A DNA stretch of 17,386 bases, from NCBI GenBank assembly GCA_964428355.1, contig CAYRYU010000134.1, forward strand, positions 1 to 17,386, written 5' to 3'. The DNA is from CAYRYU01 sp964428355 (lineage in GTDB: Bacteria > Muiribacteriota > Ozemobacteria > Ozemobacterales > Ozemobacteraceae). The position numbers were made by a program, and so were the translations under genes. A model generated the notes under the pieces. That model ran no database searches. It was given only the letters and a program-made list of their open reading frames with translations, and was not told the origin of the DNA. Of the stretch, positions 1 to 8,087 are shown piece by piece; the first letter of the stretch is position 1, and each line of letters starts with the position of its first letter.

Positions 1-2545
1 GGAGCTTTCCCCGGATGTTCGTCCGCATGTCCTCCAAAACCTGATTATCCCACCCCGGCCGCGCCATCTCCGGCCGCTTCTTGCAGACAAGCCAAACCGA
101 CGAGGAAAGAGCGGCGGAGGTCAATGAACGTGTGCGAGCTACGCGCTCCGTCATGATTGGCCAAGAACCATCGACCACAAAGCCAGCCCGAATCATAGCG
201 GAAACGAGCGTTTCCCAGGCATCCGGGTGCTTGTGTGCGAAAACAACAATCAATCGACCCTCAATTTTCAAACCAGTATGGCATGAAAGGAAAACTCGAG
301 CCATCCCGTCTTCATACGCTTGCTTTGATTTAACTCTGTCCCCGCCATGGCGACCCGCATCGTCAATCAATTCGCCATCCTGCTTCTCGTGGTCCCACTT
401 TGGCGACAACTGGCTGGAGAACGCTTGGTCAAACTCTGGTGACAACCCATGTAATGTTCGCCGAAGCCAAACGTAGAAGAAATCCATGCAGTCAGAATAT
501 GGAATTGCGTCATAGTAAGGTGGGTCCGTCACGATGGCATCATAGTATTCGCCCACGGCTTCGGTTGCACTTCTCTGAATCACTTCGGGCGTCTCCGCCG
601 TGTTCCCTGCCTCAAGACCATGTTGAAGGTAGCGACATATCCAATCCAGGGCGTTATCAAAACTTCCGCTGGCACCAGCACAGTAGTCAACTTCTGAAAA
701 ATCCCACGACATTGGAAGTGCAAATCGTTGGAAGGTATTCACATTGAATTCATTTCCGATTTGCCAATGGCAAATCGTGGAACCAGAATCAGCAAGCCTG
801 TCGTTCACGATTGCCAAGCATGCGCAGATTCCAGCACGCCATGACTGGGTGTAGGAAAATTCACCCATGTTTTGGCGGGAGGCCCGTACCCACTTCACGA
901 AGGTCCCAAGAGCAAGAAGTTGCCGTGATGTGAAGAGTTTTTTCCATTGGTCGAAACCGTAACCATCTACAGAGAAGGCCCGACTTGCTCCAATCCCTGC
1001 CTTAGGAGTCGGTTCATCCGGCAACCCGAAGGGGATCTGGGAGAATACATCGCCAAGCGACTTTTCGGCTGCTGCGGCCATTTGGATCTCGTGCTTCGTC
1101 GGCAGACGGTATCCCTTGCGGTCCTGCCCGTCAACAACCACGGCGGTCATGATCGCATCGAGGCGGCCGGCCTTTCCCTCCAGCCTGATGTCTTCCATGG
1201 TCATGATCGTGCCGCAACAGGGGCATTTCGCACCGGATCGCGACATGGTTCCGGCGGAAATGCGCTTGTCGTGTTCCCGCTTCTGGGCGGCATTACCTCC
1301 CTTTGGTGGCACATTGGTCTCGATGCTGAAGAGGACGCCGGTTCCCTGCGCATTTGGTTCCATTGCCAGGAGGACCCGCTTGTGGTCCTTTTTGCAGAGC
1401 CAGCGTGTCTTGAGGAGCGGGAGCGTGGCCCGGCAGTTCTTGCATGTAACAGTCCGTGCCCAGAGGTAGGCCACGGTCGGCTTGGCAACCCATCGGGGGT
1501 TTCTCCTGTCCGCAAGGTAGTCCTCGCTGAAATCCTTGTTGAGAGCCTTCACATCATAGGTGCCGTCATCCGCGAGCGGCACCAGTTGCATGGGTCGCTT
1601 CTCGAATGGCTTGGGGTTTATCTGGTCAAGTGCCTCGAAATCTGCATAGGTGGGGTAGAATCTTGCCAGATCGCGGCGGGCCCGGTCGAGCACCCAGCGG
1701 CCCCAGGCACGGACGTGCCAGGCAAGGTCGGCCTTGGGAACCCGGGTATTGTCCTCCCGGTGGGGCCCCAACCCCGGAAGAAATCCGGCCTGCTCCTTCA
1801 GTTGTCTCTTGGTGGGTTTGGTCCGACCGACGAGGTGCGGATGTGCCTTGTAGAAGGAATTCATGAATTCCTCGTCGCTGAGGATGAAATCAGGCAACGG
1901 GTACGTTTTTCCGGCCAACCTCTGCGGATACTCGAGGGTGCATTTCAGAATGAACCAGGCGACCGGGTTGATGTCCACTGCGGTGGCTTCGCAACCCAGG
2001 CGCATGGCTTCAAGGGGAATGGCACCTCCCCCCGAGAACGGGTCGAGAACCTTCGGAGCGCGGCCGCCGTAGGCCTTTCTGATCTCTTTCCTGAACCACT
2101 CCAGTTCATCATGGAACAGCTTTTCCCTGGCTTTGAACTCGGCCTTCTTCGTTTTGCCACCCGATTCAGGTTCGCTCCCCAGCCAGTGCAAGATGCCGCC
2201 TTCAGTCTGTTCTTTCTCTCGTTCGACGATCTCCCCGCTGGGCATCTTCTTGCGCTCGATCTTCTTGACGACTTTGCCCCCGATCTTCTCGCACAATTCC
2301 TGCCGTCGGCGGGCAACCTCTTCCTGCCAAGCCTCATCGCTCATCCCCTTCGGTTTCGGCTCCGCGCTCGGGTCGGGGAGCAGAGTGGCAATGAGCGCCG
2401 CCCGGCAAGCCGCCAACGGCCGCCGCGCCGGCCAGATGTGCAGCGTCGAGATATGCCCATGCCGCACATTCTTCTCATGGACCGAATCCAACGAAGCCTG
2501 CTTCAAAGGAAACGCATGTTCAATGAGTCTTGGTTTGTCAGTCAT
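1..2545 (-). CDS. DUF1156-type Zn-ribbon DNA methylase (3' end outside window)
   Basis: A continuous minus-strand frame runs from ATG 2545 to the left edge, giving 848 residues with the C-terminus missing. The N-terminus (RHGHISTLHIWPARRPLAA, about residues 28-46) matches the DUF1156 opening of COG1743 adenine-specific methylases. Motif I, the AdoMet-binding DPFSGGG, is at residues 168-174. Motif IV, DPPYYD, is at 674-679, so a catalytically competent amino-methyltransferase is expected. Between them lies a Zn-ribbon: C368, C371 and C384, then C441, C443 and C444. Function (inferred): modifies host DNA so that the partner helicase system spares it, as in DISARM- or Hma-like loci. It follows the SLATT gene after a 156-base gap in which I see no convincing promoter, so it is probably read from the helicase promoter. 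The Shine-Dalgarno is weak. The C-terminal third is lower in GC than the N-terminal two thirds. The family is clear; the exact system type depends on genes left of the window. Confidence 0.9.
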   Translation of the reverse strand, partial: MTDKPRLIEHAFPLKQASLDSVHEKNVRHGHISTLHIWPARRPLAACRAALIATLLPDPSAEPKPKGMSDEAWQEEVARRRQELCEKIGGKVVKKIERKKMPSGEIVEREKEQTEGGILHWLGSEPESGGKTKKAEFKAREKLFHDELEWFRKEIRKAYGGRAPKVLDPFSGGGAIPLEAMRLGCEATAVDINPVAWFILKCTLEYPQRLAGKTYPLPDFILSDEEFMNSFYKAHPHLVGRTKPTKRQLKEQAGFLPGLGPHREDNTRVPKADLAWHVRAWGRWVLDRARRDLARFYPTYADFEALDQINPKPFEKRPMQLVPLADDGTYDVKALNKDFSEDYLADRRNPRWVAKPTVAYLWARTVTCKNCRATLPLLKTRWLCKKDHKRVLLAMEPNAQGTGVLFSIETNVPPKGGNAAQKREHDKRISAGTMSRSGAKCPCCGTIMTMEDIRLEGKAGRLDAIMTAVVVDGQDRKGYRLPTKHEIQMAAAAEKSLGDVFSQIPFGLPDEPTPKAGIGASRAFSVDGYGFDQWKKLFTSRQLLALGTFVKWVRASRQNMGEFSYTQSWRAGICACLAIVNDRLADSGSTICHWQIGNEFNVNTFQRFALPMSWDFSEVDYCAGASGSFDNALDWICRYLQHGLEAGNTAETPEVIQRSATEAVGEYYDAIVTDPPYYDAIPYSDCMDFFYVWLRRTLHGLSPEFDQAFSSQLSPKWDHEKQDGELIDDAGRHGGDRVKSKQAYEDGMARVFLSCHTGLKIEGRLIVVFAHKHPDAWETLVSAMIRAGFVVDGSWPIMTERVARTRSLTSAALSSSVWLVCKKRPEMARPGWDNQVLEDMRTNIRGKL

Positions 2546-2701
2546 GGTGGTGGCCCTTTAATTTTGTTTTGTTTTTGCCGCCGTTGGTGGGCAGGCCGGT
2601 TTTTGTTGGCAATTGCATAGTTTTCCAAGCAAGGTCATGACCACCAGGCCAAGGTCGAGTCAAGGGGTTGGGTCTCGATTGGTCGGGGTTCAGGGTTTAT
2701 G

Positions 2702-3241
2702 CTACTCCTTTTTTTCGGGAAGTTTTGAGGCCGGTCCATTCGGCTCCTTGAAGTCTGGAATGAAACGCCCTTTCCGTATCTTCTCCCGCGCCTTTTCAAA
2801 AGCTGAATCATCAGTGCAGGGAAGGGCAAGCCGGAGGTTGTTGTATTTGTCGGCAAGGCGGCGAACTTCAGCGGTTAGTTCAGAGTGAGAGAGTTCTTTG
2901 CTGAATACTTCATGAATTTGTCGAGCTTCATGCCGAAGAGAAGTCATGATATTGCCGGCATTCGTGTGCTGTCCCGCATCTCGATCCACACCCAATGATG
3001 CCGCTACACCACCGACCCCGCCAAAAATCGCCCCGATAACCCCAATCCATGGCGGCAAGCCGCATGCCACAACTGCACCGGCGATGCCGCTCAAGAAGGC
3101 TGGAATGGCGAGAAAGCTCCATCTCTTCCAGCCCTCACGGTCCGCTATGATGTAGTGCGTCTGAGCTGTATACAGACTATTCTCTTCGATTGTTTTGCAT
3201 TCACCAAGTAGATGCTGAATTTCATTTTCTGGAAGCGTCAT
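2702..3241 (-). CDS. SLATT-domain two-TM protein, putative CBASS-like effector
   Basis: A 179-residue protein. An N-terminal helix with the segment LYTAQTHYIIADREGW (about 23-38) precedes two hydrophobic segments at about 41-60 and 65-84, joined by a short GLPP turn. A charged cytoplasmic helical tail follows (about 85-160). This is the layout of SLATT domains (SMODS- and SLOG-associating 2TM effectors), thought to form membrane pores when they sense a nucleotide signal. The partner is the nucleotidyltransferase just upstream. I chose ATG 3241 because an AAGGAG Shine-Dalgarno lies 6 bases before it. ATG 3256, which overlaps the upstream stop as ATGA, and ATG 3289 are in-frame alternatives that add 5 or 16 residues. 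Inference: on infection the pair would depolarise the membrane and arrest the cell. SLATT assignment is by pattern only; any small 2TM protein is the fallback. Confidence 0.75.
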   Translation of the reverse strand: MTLPENEIQHLLGECKTIEENSLYTAQTHYIIADREGWKRWSFLAIPAFLSGIAGAVVACGLPPWIGVIGAIFGGVGGVAASLGVDRDAGQHTNAGNIMTSLRHEARQIHEVFSKELSHSELTAEVRRLADKYNNLRLALPCTDDSAFEKAREKIRKGRFIPDFKEPNGPASKLPEKKE

Positions 3242-3252
3242 TGGTTTCTCCT

Positions 3253-4188
3253 TCATGCTGGGAATGGATCTCCGAAAAACTCTCGCCACCGCCCAAGGGC
3301 GCGGGCTTCGCTGTCATCTCCACAAATCTCCCAAGCCTCTTTCCCGAGTTCGACGAGGGTTTGACCAATTCGCGTCAAAGAAAAAGCGTTCCAACCGGAA
3401 TCCACCTTTGGTGAGTAACTGTTCGGTATCCCAACCGGTCCATCGAGTAAGGAATGCGCATTGGAAAGAAAATAAGCGAGAACGTGATGATAGCCCCAAT
3501 GTTTTCCCTGCCAGGAAAAAAGAGCCTTCGGAATGAGATGTGAACACAGAATCTCAATATGGAACGACTTGAGCCCCACCTGTTTCCCGCGAAGGAAGGC
3601 TTTCACCATCTTGATGGATGGAACGATAGACTGTTCGATGGTGCTCAGCTGGTTAAGACCGCTGATAACCGCGGCATCATAATCATAGTCGGCAGGAACC
3701 CATGAACCGCTGGGTGTTCCCACGATGTAGCAAGAAGGGCCGCCGTTGCGAGGGTATTTCCCTGTTACTTCCCGATAGCATGGCACCAGTTCAATACTGA
3801 ACCCATCGGCGTAGCTCAGGATTACCGTCGGGGCATCTGACTCGGGTTTCATGAGCTTGTATGTTCTGTCAGTTTCCAAAGCCTTGCGAACAGCGTCAAT
3901 TGCTTGGGCGGGGGAAACTCCCGACCCGTCGATTGCGTATTTTCTTGCATCGCCAAAACACACGATGGCATCAATATCCAGTGTGTCGCGGTTGTCAAGA
4001 GGCCTAATCTTCGTCTTTCGTTGAAAGGAGCCAATTTGTCGAACCTCTTTGCTTGGTAGGGCAATTTGAATCCGGTCACTCACAGCCTTGTAGCGTTGTG
4101 ACGCCAAGGAAGTGCGCGCCGGGTTGAGTTCAACTCTCGCCAATAGTTCTTTGAACCCTTGGGCAACGGAATTAATTGAGCTGGCCAT
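3253..4188 (-). CDS. CD-NTase/SMODS-like nucleotidyltransferase (putative cyclic-oligonucleotide synthase)
   Basis: A 311-residue protein with the polymerase-beta-like signature: G53-S54 in RQIGSFQRKTKIRP, the metal ligands D71 and D73 in TLDIDAIV, and the third acid E133 in FSIELVPC. The catalytic triad is therefore intact. A helical C-terminal half (SIVPSIKMVKAF, KSFHIEILCSHLI at about 198-230) fits the second domain of the SMODS/OAS-like fold. Expected role: making a cyclic di- or oligonucleotide second messenger from NTPs in the cytoplasm. Its stop overlaps the neighbouring SLATT reading frame, and its start lies 3 bases after the helicase stop with an AAGGAGTG Shine-Dalgarno spanning that stop, so it is translationally coupled to both. 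Sampled GC is about 47%, against 65% in the nearby helicase. No Cap2, Cap3 or HORMA/TRIP13 genes are seen. Nucleotide product unknown. Confidence 0.8.
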   Translation of the reverse strand: MASSINSVAQGFKELLARVELNPARTSLASQRYKAVSDRIQIALPSKEVRQIGSFQRKTKIRPLDNRDTLDIDAIVCFGDARKYAIDGSGVSPAQAIDAVRKALETDRTYKLMKPESDAPTVILSYADGFSIELVPCYREVTGKYPRNGGPSCYIVGTPSGSWVPADYDYDAAVISGLNQLSTIEQSIVPSIKMVKAFLRGKQVGLKSFHIEILCSHLIPKALFSWQGKHWGYHHVLAYFLSNAHSLLDGPVGIPNSYSPKVDSGWNAFSLTRIGQTLVELGKEAWEICGDDSEARALGRWREFFGDPFPA

Positions 4189-4191
4189 GGT

Positions 4192-7100
4192 TCACTCCTT
4201 CCCCGCTTCGACGATCTGGGCCTGACTGACAAGGACGCTGCCCTTGGCCTTGGCGAGCAGGTTTCCGAAGGGGTCTTGGACGCGGACGAGTTGGGGGGTG
4301 GATGTCCCACAATGGTAGACGGCATACAGCCAATAATCCTTGCGCATGTTGCACGCCTTGGCCCACTCGTTGGCGGTGACCTCGATGTCTCCGGTCGCGG
4401 CCCGACCTTTGACCTCGATCGAACGCTTTTCGTTTCCCGGCCGGATGGAAAGCAAATCGAACCCGGGGTTGTCGGGCAGGCCCGCCAGGCGGGCGAGTTC
4501 GGGCGTATGGACGTCGATCACCCTGGCCCCGGCCCCCTCCTCGAATGCTCGAGCCACCTGCATGGCCAACATTTCCACGTTGGCATCGTGCCGTTCGATT
4601 TCCGCTGGATCGGAGGTGGGGACCACCAGGGCATGAGCAACGAAAAGCACCGGTCCCGGGGCGATCAGGTCCGGTTCCCGCCGCAACACCGCCAGTACAT
4701 TTTCGCGGCGGCCCGCAAGTTCGCGCTGCTGGCGTTTCACATCCTCCAGCGCTTCCATCGCCTTGCGGTTCCCCGCCCGGGCTTTGTCGGAATGCCTCGC
4801 TCGCGCGGTGGCCAGTTCTGTCTCCTGGTAATCGAACCCACGCCGGATAAACGCCTCCCGTTCCGGGACGTTTTCCAGCAAAGTCTTTTTCCGCTCCAGG
4901 GCCATCTCACGCGCGACCCGTTCGGCCAGGAAGGAGCGGGCGAGCTCCTTCTCCTCGGCCGCCATGACCGCCAAACGCTGGCCCGCCGGAGGCAACCCCA
5001 GCCCACCCTTGAGGAGCAGGAGATGCTCGATGGGGCAGATGGCAATCTCGGAACCTTCGTATTGTTTCACCCCTACCAGGCGTGAAAGAAGCATTTCCTC
5101 CTGGGCAAGCTCGGGAAGCTCCGGATCGGCCTTCCGCACGATGGAAAGTTGCGCCAGATGAAAGAGGTAGGGCCGGGTGGCTGAGGGATCGATGAACACC
5201 GCGCCGCGTGCTCCCGCGTCGGCCAGCCTTTCCTTGGCCCAGGTTCGGAAGCGTTCGAACACAGGCTCGCCGGGGTGAAGCCAGATCACATCCTTGCACT
5301 CCGTGGGGCGAACCACTGAAAGGTTTCCCCGTGATTTTTCGGGGTAGAGTTCCAGCACGGAAAGTAGGGGATCAAGCGCCCCGGTACGTTGGGACCGGAG
5401 GGAAAAAACCCCATCCATGTCCCCTTCGATCCCGATGTCTACTAGGGGTGCGGCTTTTTGGAAATACTGGCGGATGTACCCCGGCATCAGTCGGAAATGG
5501 ACCTCCTGCTCCAGGGAAGAACGAAGTGACGGGAGGTCTTTCACCACGTCGCCCCCTACCCCGTAGAGGGTTTTCTCGCGCTCGAGAAGGGCCGTGACCT
5601 GTTCACAGGTCAGGCGGCCGTCAAGTTGCCGAGCCACCTCGTCCGCATTTTCCGTCACCGCCAGCTCCATGTAATCCTTGAGGGAAACTCCCTTGAAAAT
5701 GCGGCCGACACAATCGAAGACCTTGTCGGACCGCAGTTCTTTGCGGATTTTCTCCAGCTTGTCGAGAAGCACCTTCAGGACCTTTCCCTCCCGGGTCGAG
5801 GATGCCACCAGGTTCATGATGACGACCGGATCATGCTTCTGACCATACCGATGAATGCGGCCCATGCGCTGTTCGAGGCGGGCGGGATTCCACGGCACGT
5901 CGTAATTGATCATGATCCAGCAGAACTGCAGGTTGATGCCTTCCCCCGCGGCATCCGTGCAAATGAGGAAACGGGCCCCGCCCTGATCGAGCGGCGTTCG
6001 GAATCGTTCGACCTCAACCTCGCGTTGGAAATACGGCATTCCGCCATGGATCTGGGCGATCTGGCCGGTGAAACCCATGCCCCCAAGGCGCATCACCAGA
6101 AATACCAACGTGTCACGATGCTCGGTGAAGACGATGAATTTTTCACCGGAAAACTGGGAGGCCGTCATCACCGCCCGGAGCCTCTCGAACTTCGATTCGT
6201 GTTCCCCATCCTGGACCTGTCTTGCCAATCGGAGCAACTGCCTGACCTGCTCCTTTTCTGCAAGCAAATCGGTGAGAGATGCTGCCACAACACCTTGGAG
6301 GAGCTTCTCTTCGCCGATCTCGTTCTCTTCGTAACCTTCTTCCGAAGTCTCATCATCGGCGGTTTTGGTGGTGAGAACGTCATCTTCCTCTGAGATCCGC
6401 TGTTGAAGGGTAACGAGCTGATCGGTGGAAATCTTCCCATCCTGAACATCCTCGATCAGTTTTCCCAGCTTTTCGAGCCGTCGTTCGAAGGAACGCAACA
6501 GAGCGTAGGTCGAGCTCGCCAGACGGCGCTGGAACACGCTCATCGCCAATCGGGCGGCTTCACGATTGAGCAACTTCGCTTTGTTGTAGACGAAGCGCAG
6601 GTAATCGGTGGTCTCGTCGTACAGCCGCTGTTCACTCACCTCGCCTTGGGTGAGCTCATAATCAAGTGTATCGGAAATGCGCTTCGGGTAAAGGGGGCGC
6701 CCATCCAGATAGACCATTTCCTCCTTGGTTCGGCGGATGAAGTGGGCCTGGCGCTGTTCGGAGGGATACTCTGCAAATGCATCCGGAGTAGGAAGGACTT
6801 CCGGCTCGAGAAGCCGCCACAGGGCATAATATGGATATTCCTTCCCCATGTGCGGGGTGGCGGTCAGGAGCAGGAGGTGATGGGCTGCCCACTCCAGGCT
6901 GAAGGGCTCGCCATGGGATGGAACCCCCGGAGCCGTGTTGCGGGGTGCCCCCGGAGCCGTGTTGCGGGGTGCCCCCGGAGCCGTGTTGCGGGGTGCCCCC
7001 GGNNNNNNNNNNNNNNNNNNNNNNNNNNNNNNNNNNNNNNNNNNNNNNNNNNNNNNNNNNNNNNNNNNNNNNNNNNNNNNNNNNNNNNNNNNNNNNNNNN

Positions 7101-8011
7101 NNGTTGCGGGGTGCCCCCGGAGCCGTGTTGCGGGGTGCCCCCGGAGCCGTGTTGCGGCGGTCGGCCGCTGCCGTCGCGCCGGCCAGAGCCTCGGCAATGC
7201 GGTACCGATCCGTCTTGCGAACCCGGAGATCATTTCCGCGATCCGCTGACAGCTTATGGGCTTCGTCAAAAATGACCAGATCGTAGGGAACGACGGCTCG
7301 GCTCTGCAGGCGGGAAAAAACCTTGGGGCTGGCCAGGGTGTCCACGCTGATGATGAGACGGTCGCCCGTCTCTCCCAGAAAAGGATTGTCGTTGCGGGCA
7401 TCAGATCCCGCCACGATGCGGAAAGGCAGGTTGAACAAGGTCAGGAGCTCGCGTCTCCAGTTGCCCACCAAACCGGCGGGCGTAACAACTAGGATTCGGC
7501 GGAGAAGCCTTCGCGAGAGCATTTCCCGGATGTACAGACCAGACATGATGGTCTTGCCGGCCCCGGCGTCGTCAGCCAAAAGGAACCGTAGCCTCGGCTG
7601 GGGAAGCATGTGCTTGTAGACGGCGATCCGCTGGTGGGGAAGGGGGTCGATGCTGGAAATCTCGGTGGCAAAAGCCGGATTCATCAAGTGGCCGAAGGAA
7701 AGCCGTTCGCCCTCGGCCAGAACCTTCACAGTCTCTGGAGGAGCGGTGAAATCAAGAATCGAGGGTGCTTTTTCACTCTTTTTGCTGGAATCTGGCAAAT
7801 CATTGTAAAGAAGCTTCTCGAGATCTCGAAGGTGACCCCAAAAAAGCCTGGAAGGTTTTGCCTGGTTGTTCTCCCAACGGTTTACGGTCGCAAAAGAAAC
7901 TCCAAGACGATTGGCCAGAGACTGCTGGGTAAGACCGATTTCAGCGCGAAGACGCTTGATACGATCGGCGAAATCGTCCCCAGGGGTTTGCCCAAGTCCC
8001 GACTTTTTCAT
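4192..8011 (-). CDS. XRE-HTH/SNF2-type helicase with C-terminal DUF3883-like domain (DrmD-like), interrupted by assembly gap
   Basis: Read as one gene. Residues 1-303 lie before the gap and about 936 after it. An XRE-type HTH is at about 14-55 (LTQQSLANRLGVSFATVNRW), then SNF2-like motifs: Walker A DDAGAGKT 147-154, DEAH 249-252, TATP about 25 codons after the last repeat (near 6853-6864), motif V TDAAGEGINLQF and motif VI QRMGRIHRYGQ (near 5835-5960). The C-terminal ~100 residues carry D...EVK (codons near 4457 and 4412) and NEWAKACNMRKDYWLY, typical of DUF3883. The literal frames differ by one across the 100 N, but both flanks read the same GAPRNTAP octapeptide, so the frame is very probably continuous and the shift is an artefact of gap padding. 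An in-frame TGA 12 bases before ATG 8011 rules out a longer N-terminus. Role (inferred): ATP-driven DNA translocase that detects or processes phage DNA, as DrmD of DISARM. The HTH may also bind its own promoter. Confidence 0.85.
6931..7157 (-). repeat. 24-bp tandem minisatellite inside the helicase gene, encoding GAPRNTAP
   Basis: On the plus strand three exact 24-base units lie at 6931-6954, 6955-6978 and 6979-7002, each beginning AGCCGTGTTG and ending GCCCCCGG. After the 100-N gap there is a partial unit (7103-7120), a full one (7121-7144) and a 13-base partial one (7145-7157). The unit is a multiple of three, so copy-number change would lengthen or shorten the protein by 8 residues without a frameshift. 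It contains the short inverted repeat GGGG-TG-CCCC. The array lies between helicase motifs II (DEAH) and III (TATP), where an exposed loop is expected. True copy number is unknown because the assembly breaks in it. Confidence 0.95.
7003..7102. other. Assembly gap of exactly 100 N
   Basis: One hundred consecutive N, the conventional length for a gap of unknown size. It falls inside the minisatellite, which explains the failed assembly. The helicase frame is preserved if the true gap is 6 bases plus whole 24-base units. Confidence 0.98.
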
Positions 8012-8058
8012 AATGGCTTTTCAGTCCACAGTGTACGCAAATTCCATTTCACGGAATA

Positions 8059-8087
8059 AGCATAACAAGTGTTATACTTGTCGTCAA
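8059..8087 (-). promoter_or_regulatory. Sigma-70-like promoter of the helicase/defence operon
   Basis: Reading the minus strand: a -35 TTGACG (8082-8087), exactly 17 bases of spacer, and a -10 TATGCT (8059-8064). The predicted start of transcription is near 8052, about 40 bases before ATG 8011. It is the only strong promoter seen upstream of the four defence genes, which suggests one transcript for all of them. Confidence 0.7.
8065..8081. promoter_or_regulatory. Operator-like inverted repeat filling the promoter spacer
   Basis: ACAAGT-N5-ACTTGT has perfect 6-base arms and occupies precisely the 17 bases between the -35 and -10 boxes. A dimeric HTH protein bound here would block RNA polymerase. 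The obvious candidate ligand is the XRE domain fused to the helicase encoded just downstream, making an autoregulatory loop like that of restriction-modification controller proteins. The binding partner is inference. Confidence 0.6.

Noticed and set aside
947..2620. 557-residue plus-strand open frame
   Set aside because: It is antisense to the methylase, whose minus-strand frame carries DUF1156, DPFSGGG, Zn-ribbon and DPPYYD motifs. The plus frame shows no recognisable domain.
6931..7157. CRISPR array
   Set aside because: The 24-bp units are directly adjacent with no spacers and lie in frame inside a gene.
6403..7275. Plus-strand open frames crossing the repeat and the gap
   Set aside because: The repeat is open in every frame, so these are by-products. 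They oppose helicase motifs and have no domains.
4192..8011. Helicase as two separate overlapping genes or a frameshifted pseudogene
   Set aside because: The apparent frame change lies only across the 100-N placeholder. Both sides read the same octapeptide phase, and all helicase motifs I-VI are present once.
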